Source of the DNA: Cryptomeria japonica
Lineage: Eukaryota; Streptophyta; Pinopsida; Cupressales; Cupressaceae
Direction: 5' to 3'
Assembly (NCBI RefSeq): GCF_030272615.1
Contig: NC_081412.1
Location: forward strand, 683,650,583-683,714,582
Length of the DNA: 64,000 bases
A program made the position numbers and the translations under genes. Below, piece by piece: positions 34,701 through 45,869 of this stretch. The notes below the pieces were generated by a model. The model was not told the origin of the DNA, ran no database searches, and worked only from the letters and a program-made list of their open reading frames with translations. Each line of letters begins with the position of its first letter. Within the stretch, counting starts at the first letter, position 1.

Positions 34701-35930
34701 ATATATTAACAAAATTTTACTAAGCAATAAAACAAGTCTCGTGATCCTTACTTTCCTTAAATTGGCCCCTTTGGTTGCTAGCCCTTTACTCACAAGCATT
34801 ACTCTCACAAAAAATACAAACTCATTTTTTTGTAAGTGATCCTTTAATCATCATCATTTTCATGCTCTGAGCACACTTACCTTTGCAAGTGCAAGTATCC
34901 CAAGCCTCAATCCAAAACTATAATCTACTATATTTGCAACAAGCTTTGCCACATCCCTTCAAATTGCTCTTGTAAGAACACAATTGTTAAATTAGTCTAC
35001 ATGACTAATGCAATATCATGGAGGAGTGTAGTAGAAGAAGACATATATCTCTATAAACAATATGACTTTTTTGAATCTGTTCTCAAAGATCAATGATGAA
35101 AATAATGAAGATGGGGTTTTTAGTATGATATATGAATTAACTGAACTACATACTATAAGAATGAATAGGTCTCAAGAAGATCAAGGAAGTAGAGGAGAGA
35201 GGATCTCCCTATACTAGTAACACATTTAGAGGAAGGTAAATCACAATCTTCTTTTAAAACTTTTATAGTGACTCTACAAGGTACTAGACCTTTCCTAATT
35301 TCTTTCAAATTAGTAAACTAATCAAGACTAGTTAATAAATAAGTTAACTAGGAAGCCAAAACTCCTTCATGAGATTCATATAGAAGGCCAATATCTTAAT
35401 TGTGCAAATGGGATATAGAAGTGAAGAAGAAGATTTTGAAGAACAATTTTGTGGAAGATTCGAAGAAGGGTGTTCTTCTAGCCATCCTACCATCACTCTT
35501 AATTTTGAAGAAACAAAAGATGAAGAAGCAATTTCCCATATTCATAACTGGTTCCATTTAAGAAATCAAGAAAAGAAACCGACACACCTTGAACCTAAAT
35601 GTACAAATTGAAGGACAATATGACTTCTTCCTCCGTCCGTAGCTCTTATTGCTATTGATGGAGGCCTGGGCGTCGCCATTTATACAACCCATTTTGGGCT
35701 CCCTTGTGGTCGTCCTCGCTGGTTATGTGCCATCCCTTGGCACTTTGTGCCCATGGCACTTCGTTCCCCCGTTCCCCGCTATGGCCATGTTTTTCACACC
35801 AATGATCTTCCCCACCATGATTAAACCCACAAGTTTGCTATAAAGGCGGGATGAATGAGAGGCGGGATTTTGTAAAGAGGCGGGATTTATGAAATGACTT
35901 GGTCTTTTCTTTTTTTTTAAAGTAATGCAC
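31769..35930. other. No recognisable gene
   Basis: Mostly AT-rich. 33299-33949 on the minus strand has two overlapping open stretches without family resemblance. 34350-34625 looks like a decayed LTR (ends TTACACCAACA). 35630-35880 is less AT-rich and has three GGCGGGAT words. No domain is recognisable. Confidence 0.4.
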
Positions 35931-36126
35931 GTGGTCGTCAGAATTTTGATGAACACGGGCACTTTTTCTAAAAAAACCCTAATGTCATTGCCAATTCCTT
36001 CTCTGTCAAAACCAAATGTTGCATTATCATCGAAATTCCGACGAAATCGAGTATTTTTAAAAAAAAAAATCAAGTTTGATCACAATATACCTTCTCCGTC
36101 AGAATTTTAGGCTAAATATATTAGTG
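35931..36126. repeat. Subterminal motif cluster and right end of CACTA candidate
   Basis: CGTCAGAATTTTGATG (about 35936), GAAATTCCGACGAAATCG (about 36030) and CTCCGTCAGAATTTTAG (about 36094) resemble the motifs near the left end. The element would end in ATATATTAGTG at 36126, followed by ATA. Confidence 0.45.
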
Positions 36127-36420
36127 ATATAAACCTAAAAATCCACCCAAGCTCCTCATTTTGCATTGAGAAGCTTGGAGTTGAGCAGGAGGGTGAAAAG
36201 AATTGCAGAGATCCGGCCAGAAGTGTTTTGACAGTAAGTCCCTTTTTAATTTTTAGTTTTTTAAAATTTATTTATTGTATCATATTAATTTATGTTGTTG
36301 TTTTTAAATAGTTTTTAATAGAAAATTAGTTTGTTTTTAAGTTTTTTAAAATAATTTTAAAAATATATATATATTTTGTATTTATTGTATCATATTAGTT
36401 TAGAAAATTAGAAAATAAAT
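36127..36420 (+). other. Possible leader exon and AT-rich intron start
   Basis: After the ATA duplication come about 100 bp of ordinary composition ending in GTTTTGACAGTAAGTCC (about 36226), a good plant splice donor context, then T-rich DNA. It may be the first exon of the decayed gene at 38190-39964. No reading frame supports this. Confidence 0.3.
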
Positions 36421-36735
36421 ACATACATGTACATAAATACACACATACATACAACTACATACACATACATACATACCTACATACATACATACACAAACAT
36501 ACATACCTACCTACCTACCTACCTACCTAAATACATACATACATACATACATACATACATACATACATACATACAAAATAATTATAAGTACACCTTAGGA
36601 TATACATATACACATACATAAAAATACACACATACGTACATAAACATACATGCATAGGTCTACCTACATACATACACACACATACATGTACATACACATA
36701 CATAAATACATACACATACATACATAAATACACAT
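36421..36735. repeat. CATA/CCTA microsatellite
   Basis: Long run of CATA tetramers with CCTA variants. Open frames read from it (Tyr/Ile/His/Thr repeats) are artefacts of the four-base period. Confidence 0.95.
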
Positions 36736-36779
36736 AAAATAATTATATACACCTTAGGACGTGCATGTACACCTTAGAA

Positions 36780-37735
36780 CAAGCTATCAAGGGTCGTGTG
36801 TGGTCTTGAGGGGTCACACACGTGTTCTAACATATGTGTGACCCCTCAGGACCACACACGACCCTTAATAGCATGTCTTGAGGTGTATGTATGTATGTAT
36901 GTGTATGTATATATCCTAAGGTGTATATAATTATTTAATATGATCCCTTAGGACCACACGAGACCCCTTATGATACATGGCACTCCTTAGGACCTATTAG
37001 GACCACACAAGACCAAATGGTATAGAAAGGGGTCTTATGTGGTCTTAAGAGGTCACGCATGTGTTCTAACACATGGGTGGCCCCTTATGACCACACAAGG
37101 CCCCTTACGACACATGTGCACCCCTTAGGATCTATTAGAACCACATAAGACCAAATGTTGTTGAAAGGGGTCTTATGTGGTCCTAAGGGGTTATGCATGT
37201 GTTCTAATGCATGGGTGGCCCCTTACGACCACACAAGGCCCCTTATAACACATGTGCACCACTTAGGACCTATTAGGACCACATAAGACCAACTAATGTT
37301 GCAAGGGGTCTTATGTGGTCCTAAGGGGTCATGCATGTGTTCTAACACATGGGTGACCCCTTAGGACCACACAAGGCCCCTTACAACACATGTGAACCCC
37401 TTAGGACCACACAAGGCCCCTTACGACACATGTGAACCCCTTAGGACCACACAAGACCAAATGGTGTCAAAAGGGGTCCTATGTAGTCCTAAGGGTTTAC
37501 ACATGTGCTCTGACACATGGGTGACCCCTTAGGACCACACAAGGGCCCTTATGACACATGTTGACCCCTAAGGACCTATTAGGAGCACATAAGACCAAAT
37601 GGTGTTGAAAGGGGTCTTATGTGGTCTTAAGGGGTCACACATGTGTTCTAACACATGGGTGACCCCTTATCACCACACAAGGCCCCTAACGACACATGTG
37701 CACCCATTAGGACCTATTACGACCATATAAGACAT
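36780..37735. repeat. Tandem satellite, about 138-bp unit, each unit palindromic
   Basis: GGTCTTATGTGGTCCTAAGG-type unit starts lie at about 37031, 37168, 37306, 37475 and 37613, with a diverged one at about 36795. Spacing is 137-138 bp, once 169 bp through a short internal duplication. Within each unit about 66 bp around TGTTCTAACA is an imperfect palindrome (GTGGTCCTAAGGGGTCA ... TGACCCCTTAGGACCAC), so each unit could extrude a cruciform. No coding potential. Confidence 0.9.
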
Positions 37736-38140
37736 ATGTTGAAATTAATTAAATTGTATATATGCAATTGTAAATTAATTTGAGTTAATTGTAAATTAAT
37801 TTGACTTAATTTGTCTTAATTTGACTTAATTTGACAAATTGTAATTGTAAATTAATTTGACTTAATTTGACTAAATTTCAAATTAATTATTTTATATGCA
37901 AATATATGTAATTGTAAATTAGACATATATTGAAATTTAAAATTAAATTTATAGTTGTTGTTTAAATTTATTTTGTGCATAGATCTAGAAATTTATCTTA
38001 AATTTGTCTTTATATAGATAATTTTAACTTGTATGCATTTATTATGCTTAAATTTCTTTTTTGTATATCTAATTTTTTTAATTTACATGTTTAAATATAT
38101 TTAAAATAATTTAAATATATGTATACTTTTATAATTATTG
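37736..38140. repeat. AT-rich block with TTAATTTGAC repeats
   Basis: Irregular tandem copies of AATTTGACTTAATTTGACTT at about 37790-37870, then A/T-rich sequence. No gene. Confidence 0.7.
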
Positions 38141-38189
38141 TAATGTGTACTACATACATGCACATGTGCAGATGTATATATATATATAC

Positions 38190-39964
38190 ACACATTACCC
38201 ATTAATATCATATTTGATGAGCTTGGATCCCATAACACTAGTAGTTATGAACCTAGTGTTCATCCTCCTGGGAGTGAGAAGACGTCACATAGGTCTACCA
38301 CAACTCCACAGGAGAGACAACAACTTTACAGTCAGACAAATGAGGCACTCCAATGTGCCCTAGATCATTTAAATATCACATTGGGAAACATGCATGATCA
38401 CAGAAATAAGCAAACAGGTGAGATAATTAAATAGGAGCTACTTCATATGATTGACCTCGTTGAAAATTATAATCCATATGACAAGGTCAATATAGAGGAG
38501 TCCTATAGATCCCTTTCATGCAGTGTATGCGATACAGTGAAATGGGACATAGTGAATGAAAGGTTTCCACAACTGATGTGAAAACCATATTTCCTCATTA
38601 TCAGGCCTTTGGTAGGGTGACGGGTTATATGCCTACCAGGTGCACGGATACACTAGTAGCACCTTTTATCTATCCTAGATGGTTGGTGACTCATCATAGG
38701 TGGCCCCAAAAGGATGATTTGCCCCTTTATTTCTACAAACAATTGTTTGCATAGTTTCATTTGTTGGATGATGTTGACTACATCGATTTTCTGAAAACAT
38801 GTTTGGAAAGGGAAGGGAAGATTTTCAGATAAGTTTAGGCGACCAAGTGCACCCTCACCAATTAATAAGCGGACATTGATTGGTCCAAACCTTGTCGTTC
38901 TTCCCAAGAGTGCGGGCCTAGCACATGTTGCAGATAGTGTACCAAATGACACTCAACAATCCATCTTTTCTAGAATTGCTACTATAGCCACATAGGTGGA
39001 TGAGATGACATCAGATCAGGTGGGTAGATATTTTTTGCACTCTCATACTACCATTCATGGGGCTCATGATGCATCAGCGAGTAATGATCCATATGTTTGA
39101 GTAGATATACCATCAACAATGGATGGTAAAAGCATGCATGACATAGAACCTTTACAACAGATAAGTGCATGCTTATACAATTATCTCCTAGAATCATATC
39201 ACGTCATTTATATGGAGCATGGGATCCCACTAGAGGAGGCCCCATCATATGTTAGGTGTGTACTTGGTAGACCGGTTGCCTCTATCAGTGGTTGTGAGCA
39301 TACACATTCTCAACCTACTGCTGATGCACATCCTACTACCCTGCCCCAGCATATAGAAGTTGGTCAGGACACACCTCCTACTCCTATTTATACATCAGTT
39401 GATCGGGCCACAATACCAGGTACCGAATTTTTGGGGATGTTCACTACCATGCTTACGGAGCCAGAAACTGAGGGGGATCATGTTGCAGTGGGCTCCTTGC
39501 ATGATTCTAACATCACTAGGATTAGACAAGCCTTACATGTTGGAGGAGAGGTATGAATTATAATATATAATTTACTAATTTTAATTTAGTAATTTTATAT
39601 AGCTACCTGATTGTACACATAAACTACATAGATTAAATTAATTATATATTAGATTGTATTTTTTAAACTATATAGGGTATCACGTTAGGGTTGATGTATA
39701 GAGATTTGGATGTTGTCACTGACCAAGGTGTTCACCAAGAGACACAGGTATATATAAATTTTAAATTATTATTTTTTTATTTTTAAGTTCTATTTAAAGG
39801 GATATCTAGCAGTTGATTAAATAATTTCAAGTTATTTAAATTATATGTATTGAAAAAAATGTGTGCATTATCTAGGATGAGAAAGAATTGCACAAGATGA
39901 ACCATTCATCTCACAAATGTTCTAGAGTCCAGCATGCGCGCGATGGAGGTGTTAGAGACCCCAA
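38190..39964 (+). pseudogene. Decayed multi-exon gene of unknown family
   Basis: I do not recognise the family. Coding-like stretches: about 38213-38408 (SHNTSSYEPSVHPPGSEKTS, ending CAG before GTGAG), about 38430-38880 (ELLHMIDLVENYNPYDKVNI, later FIYPRWLVTHHRWPQKDDLP), and 38840-39551 (RRPSAPSPINKRTLIGPNLV; 39119 on, MDGKSMHDIEPLQQISACLY). Then come two short exons: A at about 39676-39748 (LGLMYRDLDVVTDQGVHQET) and B at about 39874-39964 (HSSHKCSRVQHARDGGVRD). Each of the last three is followed by GTAT. In-frame stops show it is dead. It could belong to a DNA transposon. Exons A and B recur at 63214-63489. Confidence 0.5.
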
Positions 39965-40025
39965 GGTATGTTTATCTACAACCACGTACATGTACATGTT
40001 CAAGAAGATTTGATTTGATCTTTAA

Positions 40026-40030
<5 letters not shown>

Positions 40031-40061
<31 letters not shown>
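40031..40061. repeat. (TA)n microsatellite at the element's insertion point
   Basis: TA dinucleotides abut the LTR at 40062, and the other LTR at 62821 is followed by TATATACATA repeats. The element probably integrated in a TA-rich intron, which hides any target duplication. Confidence 0.8.
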
Positions 40062-40063
<2 letters not shown>

Positions 40064-41393
40064 ATGCACACCAGAATGGGATGCACATGAACAAAAGTTC
40101 ATACATTAATAGGTCAGTGACACAAACAAAAGAAAAACAAAAATATGATCCTAAGCATTCATATCAAGAGAGATATAAAATAGATAATGAAAAGAATACA
40201 AAAACAAAGGAATGAAACAAAATCCTCAAAGATGCCTTCCAACATGCTCATACCTGTTTCTCCCTTGTTCCTCTTCTCTCCATGTTCCACATGACTGTAG
40301 CCTTCAACTTTTTGCACTATTAATGGATGTCTTATGGAGATTCAAGATTATGAAACTAAAGATAAAAGATTATGCAAATGCAAACAAGCTAAATATGAGA
40401 AACTACCTAATTAATCTATGTTAATTTTAGCCAAAATAACAAAGAAATTGCTCCTAAATGCTCTCTCAAATTTACTATGAGTTTAATGCATAAAGATTTC
40501 TGGATCTTAAGCTTGAAGGAATGAGCTCTATTTATAGGAAAAATAGAGAAATGGATGGTTGAGATTGAGTAATCTCAACAAGGGTCAGGATTGAAAGGTT
40601 TATGATCCATGTGAGGGCTTTCAACCCAATCCAAGGATGACATATGTCAACATGAGATGGCTTGAGAGGAGAGGGAAGAAGCATTAAATGCTTGAGATGA
40701 CATGAAGGTTACCTTAGGAGGTAAGGTTAGGCTTGGGTTAGTAAATAAAGCCTTTATCCAGTGGACAAACTCTTGTGCAAGAGTTACTGGGCATAACCAT
40801 GGTCAAAGCAATAAATGCTTGAAGAGACAAATGGGTTAAATGGAGTTTGAGTTAGAGAGAAAGCCTCTAACCATGTGGGCAAGTGGAATTAACCATTAAT
40901 GGTTATGTAAGAGCCATTAATGGTTTGGAAGACATTAGAGGTTAACTTATTGGAGACATAAAGCTTTTAATGCTTTTCAAAGACATTGAAGGCTTTGAGA
41001 AGTGACTTCAAGTTGCTTAGGAATGTGACAATAATTAGGGGATGGATTAGGCTAATTAGGAATGGTTTAGAAGAATCTAGAATGGGTTTAGAATTCAACT
41101 CGGTTTGGTGGGTGAGGGAAAGTAAAATTTTAATTAAAATAAAATTACTTTATTTCAACAAAATAGGTGCAACTTGCATTTGTAGGAGAATGCAAGTAGG
41201 GGGCGGGGGTAGTTTAGGGATTTAAATAAATATTTATTAAGTATTTATTTAAAGGAGGAAAGGGGGTTAATTTAAACAAATATATTTTATTCATTTAATT
41301 GATTGTGAATTTGGTTTAATGAATTAATTTAAATAATTTGAATAATTTTCTAACTACTAAAAGAAGAGGTTGAGGATGAATTAATTAAATATT

Positions 41394-41410
41394 AATTTAA
41401 TTAATTGATT
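41394..41410. repeat. 17-bp target duplication of the SINE (left)
   Basis: AATTTAATTAATTGATT matches 41707-41723 (AATTTAATTAACTGATT) with one difference. The other LTR has a single copy at this place. Confidence 0.8.
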
Positions 41411-41517
41411 TTTATTTTTTTTGATCGGTAATTGGCCGAAGCCTGAATAGCTTTTGACTGGAGCTATGAACCAATGGGGACACAGTAGGGGGCCCCATCC
41501 CTATTACATATCTTTGA

Positions 41518-41552
<35 letters not shown>

Positions 41553-41706
41553 GTTTGATTAGATTGACCCTAAGACCTTCCCCATCCTATGGAAGGCCAA
41601 GAGTCACAACTTAGAATTCCACTTCAGATGTCCCTATTGGGAATTGAACTTGGGTCTCCACAATGAGAACCCAGTGTTTTAACCAGTTAAGCTCAACCCC
41701 TTGGAC
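41411..41706 (-). mobile_element. tRNA-derived SINE
   Basis: On the minus strand it starts GTCCAAGGGGTTGAGCTTAA, then CTGGTTAAAACACTGGGTTC and GAGACCCAAGTTCAATTCCC. This is a tRNA-like head with box A (GAGCTTAACTGGTTA) and box B (AGTTCAATTCC) pol III promoter elements. A non-tRNA body follows, with a TTA-type microsatellite (41517-41553), and an A-rich tail (plus strand TTTATTTTTTTTGATCGG). The 17-bp duplication is typical of LINE-assisted insertion. Present in the 3' LTR only, so it arrived after the gypsy element. Confidence 0.85.
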
Positions 41707-41793
41707 AATTTAATTAACTGATTACTAATGGCTAATTAATCAAATAAACATTAAATATTCATTTAATTAAGTGGACAGATTTATGTGTCTACA

Positions 41794-41806
41794 TTTGCCC
41801 CTCTTT
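41794..41806 (-). other. Polypurine tract of the outer gypsy element
   Basis: Minus strand AAAGAGGGGCAAA directly before the LTR start TGTAGACA. The nested element has AGAGGGGCAAAA in the same place (55761-55772). Confidence 0.8.
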
Positions 41807-42103
41807 GAGACGGTGTGGTTTATCGCATCGTTTCAAAGAAAGAAAAATAGGTGTGAAGAAATATGTCCCGTAAATGTTAATTTAGTGTGTTTTATGCCCT
41901 CTCAAGAGATGGGCCTAATTTTTTCAAAAATCAAGCGATCTCTCAAAAAATAGAAAGGAGTGGAAGGGAGGTAGAATAGAAGAATTAAGAAATAATGGTG
42001 AAATAATGAAAGAAAATGGGGGTAAAACGGAGAAATGAGAGGCGTTGGAAGTTCATAGGGACCACGACACTGAGTGGGGTGAATTAGGGTTAGGGTTGGG
42101 GGG

Positions 42104-42110
42104 TATATAT
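42104..42110 (+). promoter_or_regulatory. TATA box of the antisense PMD gene (outer element)
   Basis: TATATAT in GGGGTATATATGGAGGGG, 105 bp before the ATG at 42209 and opposite in direction to the retrotransposon. The nested element has TATAAG at nearly the same distance from its PMD ATG. Confidence 0.55.
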
Positions 42111-42208
42111 GGAGGGGAGGGGGTAAAAATTAGCTGATTTGCACCTATCTCCCTAGCAGTTTAGAGCTCTGATAGTGATCGTTTGCAAAGGAGTGACAAG
42201 CAGTCATC

Positions 42209-44710
42209 ATGTCTATGCCTACAACAAATCACTAGCTAGAACGGATTCATCAATACCAGCAGCCAAATGACTATGGACCAGCGGTACGCTAATCTTGAAT
42301 TTTTCTTTTCGATGTATTTTTGTCATGTTTCTTCAAGCATCAAAGTCCAAGTAAGACAATAGTGCTAAAGTTGTGTTTTAGCACTTTTGTCACCTAAAAT
42401 AGCACTATTGTGCCGCAGTGGCACTATTGCATTGTTTTTGTAGTGCTATTTTCGGTTTAGTGCTATTGGGGTCTAGTTATGATGCATTTGTAATTTCAGT
42501 GCTATCAGGTAGATGTTATAGCATTGTTGTCATTAGATAGCGCTATGGTATAGATGTATTAGTGCATTTCTTTGTTTTAGCATTGTTGTGCACAAGTTGT
42601 AGTGCTATTGTTAGTAGAGTAGTGCGATTGTCAGTAGAGTAGCACAATTATGATAGATGGCCCAGTGTTTAGATACAATATCCTTTGATACCAGTGTCAA
42701 TGGATGGATGAGTTATTTTGGTGAATCATAGAAGCTCCACTGAGACTAAGGTCATTGTGATAAATGTCTCATGTAGTCTAGGATTACCATGATCGATTAC
42801 CTATTGAGACTCGAAGATACTTTATCAAAGTATATGTTGATAGTCTAGGTTGAAACTTAAGAAAGTTTGTAAAAAAATAGCTGATGTTTGTGTTGATATG
42901 TGTAGGAGGATCTTCCCATCTTATCGATGTGGGAGAGGCATCCTGCCACATAACAGCTGCGTGTGCAGTTGACAGAGGCAGAAATAGATTGTGTATGTGC
43001 AACTTGTTTGGATGACATGATGTATCTACCCATGATTCAGACAAATCACGGTCTACTGATAGCATTAGCGGAGCGATGGCATAGCGAGACATGCTCCTTT
43101 CACTTGGCGATGGGAGACATGATGGTCATGTTGGAGGATGTATGGAGGATATTGCACATCCTGATCAGAGGGGAGATGGTTACATATGATCACCATCTAG
43201 GGACGACAGCCATAGATGATCTTTGCAAAGGATGTATATTTCGAGGATGGTTCTATGGCATGGGAGGAGATAGTAGTGCTGTATGAGCCTCTACCTTTTG
43301 TTCTAGCAAGTATCATTGGGTGTTTACTATGCCTCGATCGATGGTCACATGGATTGGCAGTTGGGTGGGGTCAGGTTATAGAGAAGATGGTGACATAGGG
43401 GACCCGCTATGCATGGGGGCCATGTGTACTAGCACACCTTTATAGGGATCTACACGAGACAGTGTACCGAGAGATGAGGTCTCTAGGGGTAGGGATAACT
43501 TTGCAGCATATCTCAGCTTAGGAGCACTTGCTAGTCACACGGCCGATATGCTTGAGATTTAGGGTGATATATTAGCCCTATGTGTGTATGTATGGAGGGA
43601 TGATGACCCATCCCCATTTAGAGAAGTTGGAGTTTTGGCGATGAGCATTGGATGATCTAGATATAGTCATATAGAGGTTGTACCTTGATTGTGAGCCCTG
43701 GGAGGATCATGGAGAGGCATTGTCATATGTATTTATGACACATTTTTTGATTGGTTGCAGCTCCTACTATGTAGAGAGATAGTTTCCCGAGAGAGTGATG
43801 AGATAGGGGTTGTCGAGCAGTTCAGGGGAGTATGCACGGGTAGTGCAAGAGAGGTTTCAGTGGGGGTCAGTGTTACCTTATGATCAGGCTTTGGTAGAGA
43901 TTTGCACACTATAGGTGAGACCATGGCAGATGAGGCTAGAGATTGTAGATGTCGGCGTGACAAAGGAGTACACATAGTATCATACTGCACACCTAATTTC
44001 ATGGATTTTAGATCCTTCTGAGCCCATACCACCTTTTGAGAATGACAGGAGACATCGATGGAGGAGGAGAGGAGGCAGGGGTGTAGAAGGAGGTGGTGGT
44101 GGAGGAGGAGATGGAGGTGGTGGAGGAGGTTTTAGTGGAGTAGGAGGAGGTGGAGGGGGTGGGGGAGGTGGATTTGGTGGTGGTGGTGGATTTGGAGGTG
44201 ATGGTGGTGGAGGACAATGATTACAAAGGAGAGGCAAAGGTGGGTAATTTTTGTGATTGTCATAGAGTCCATTGATACAGGGGGATGCTAGTGGGGGAGA
44301 GAATCCTATAGAGATGGGATAGAGAGCCATAGGTAGAGGAGAGGATCCTATGGAGATGGGAGGGGGAGCTATAGGTGGAGGAGGGGGAGACCTATGGGAG
44401 CACATGATTTTACACTTGCAGAATCAACTGAAAACAACCAAGGCATAGCTAGAGGAGAGGGATGTAGAGATTGCAGCCAGGGATGTCTAGTTGTTTGCAC
44501 GGGAATCTGATTTGACTGTAGTGATGTGAGAGAGAGATGATGTAGTAGGTAGACTGATGGAGTTATAGGATAGAGTTCAATTTTTGGAGGGAGCACAGGG
44601 ACAGGGTCTGACTGGGGAGGTGTTGAGGGAGATGCGGTGGGTAGGTACAGGTTAGTTAGTGAGATATGAGCTATTCTTGGATGCAGAGGGTGAGGTTAGA
44701 GCATTTTGAG
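42209..44710 (+). pseudogene. Plant mobile domain (PMD) gene, antisense inside the gypsy element
   Basis: Exon 1 (42209-42283, MSMPTTNH, stop, LERIHQYQQPNDYGPA) ends at a GTACGC donor. The intron (42284-42905) ends TGTGTAG. Exon 2 reads EDLPILSMWERHPAT, LTEAEIDCVCATCLDDMMYL, IALAERWHSETCSFHLAMGD and VMLEDVWRILHILIRGE, the PMD (aminotransferase-like plant mobile domain) pattern; then LASIIGCLLCLDRWSHGLAV and AWGPCVLAHLYRDLHETVYR. A Gly-rich tract (about 44085-44215) and a coiled-coil-like tail follow. PMD proteins include the host silencing factors MAIN and MAIL1 and many transposon proteins. Many stops, mostly TAG, and at least one frameshift make it dead. Confidence 0.8.
42320..42670. repeat. 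Degenerate AGTGCTATT repeat in the PMD intron
   Basis: About fifteen variants of TAGTGCTATTG or its complement AATAGCACTA fill the intron. The intron of the PMD gene in the nested element likewise holds a GCACT-type repeat. Confidence 0.75.
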
Positions 44711-44943
44711 AGGGTTCAGAGTAGTGGTAGTGTTATGGGTCCTCCTCAGTGAGATGGTGAGGGTGGTTGGGGAGAAGCATCTGGCCAGAGAGCCATTTGA
44801 GAGATTTTGGAACATCTTTTCTTTGTTATTTAGGGTGATACTTGGATGGCTCTTTGTAGCCAATATTGTTGGACATCATTGTACTCTAATACATGTATTC
44901 TTTTTTATGTGATATATGATGATATCGCATTATTTTGGTGATG

Positions 44944-44948
44944 ATATG
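44944..44948. repeat. Target site duplication ATATG (left)
   Basis: Matches 56551-56555, flanking the nested gypsy element. The site is itself repetitive (ATATGATATG), so the exact register is slightly uncertain. Confidence 0.7.
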
Positions 44949-45726
44949 TGTAGACACCCAAAATTGTCCAGTCTAATTAAATAAATATTTTATTTTATTT
45001 AATTATCTAAGCCTAATTCTTCTATTAATTAAATAAATCTTTATTTATTTAATTAATTCATTTATCCTCTTCTAGCCTCATTTCTCATTTAAATAAATAC
45101 ATTTATTTATTTAAATTATCATTTTCCTAAATTAAATAAATATCTTATTTATTTAATTGATCCCACTTCTTCTATTAATTAAATAAATATTTATTTATTT
45201 AATTAATTCATTATCCTTTTCCACCTATGACACATGTCATTCATCTCTTAATTCCTACACTACCTACCTCTTTCATTATTTTATTATTTCTTCTACCTAC
45301 CCTCTAATCCTAGCCGACCTCCTTTTTACACCTCTCAATCTTATCCCTCCATTTCATATAGTGTCTTCTATTTAAGGAGATGCTTCTTTCATTATCAAAC
45401 CCTAATGAGCTAATGAACTATTTTTGATCATTTGACTATACTACGATCCTACTTGCAACCACATTCCGTTCTTTGTTGAGCTCTTGTGCACATAAAATCT
45501 GAGAGCAAATATATCAAGCAAGATCAATGGAGATAGGAAGAATGGAGATCAACACCCTATTGGACATGTGATGGTATAATCTTTGTAATTTCATTTGATT
45601 TGCATTGTCTTAGGTAATCTTCATATGTTATGGTGGATCTTTGTTGTTGTTAGGCTAGGGTTTGGTGGTTGAATTCATTTAACCTTTCAATTTTGTTATT
45701 ATTGTTATCCATTTTCACCATAAAAA
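44949..45726 (+). repeat. 5' LTR of nested gypsy element
   Basis: Starts TGTAGACACCCAAAATTGTC; contains four AATTAAATAAAT blocks and ends ATTTTCACCATAAAAA where the 3' LTR has ...CACCATATACA. Same length as the 3' LTR and very similar. Confidence 0.88.
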
Positions 45727-45750
45727 TTTTGGCACACCCCGTGGGACATG
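45727..45750 (+). other. Primer binding site region of nested gypsy element
   Basis: TTTTGGCACACCCCGTGGGA follows the LTR. Its position and TGGCAC...GTGGGA pattern fit a gypsy primer site; I cannot name the tRNA with confidence. Confidence 0.5.
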
Positions 45751-45869
45751 GATTTTTGTTAGATCTATGTTTTTTGTAGATTTTTCTAACCCTATATTGC
45801 TGTTTTGTAAAACAATTTGGAGAATAACCTTGTGCAGCTAGGGTTTTGGACCAAAAATCAAGATCTTGG

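Larger units (their letters stand above)
17840..36126. mobile_element. Candidate non-autonomous CACTA transposon carrying host gene fragments
   Basis: Left end CACTAGTACATTC and right end (reverse complement) CACTAATATATTT agree at 10 of 13 bases, and all three mismatches are transitions. ATA flanks both ends. Motifs of the GTCAGAATTCTGAC / ATTCCGACGA type cluster within about 320 bp of the left end and 200 bp of the right end, resembling CACTA subterminal repeats. Inside are DRM methyltransferase palindromes, a PPR fragment and the later LTR element at 24178-30772. No TNP2-like or other transposase is recognisable, so it would need trans mobilisation. The large distance between the ends and the lack of a search leave real doubt. 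Confidence 0.45.
40062..41793 (-). repeat. 3' LTR of the outer gypsy element (with SINE inside)
   Basis: Plus strand starts TGATGCACACCAGAATGGGA and ends GATTTATGTGTCTACA. Minus-strand LTR start is TGTAGACACATAAATC, like the TGTAGACACCC of the nested element. It aligns with 61366-62821 throughout except for the SINE insertion. Confidence 0.85.

Noticed and set aside
35402-35611. Acidic 69-codon open frame, plus strand
   Set aside because: No homology, no neighbours in the same frame, and the length is within chance for this composition.
36421-37735. Regular repeats that might be taken for a CRISPR array
   Set aside because: No constant repeat with unique spacers; a microsatellite and a satellite in plant nuclear DNA.
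43980-44405. Minus-strand proline-rich open frame of 141 codons
   Set aside because: It is the complement of the Gly-rich tract in the plus-strand PMD pseudogene.
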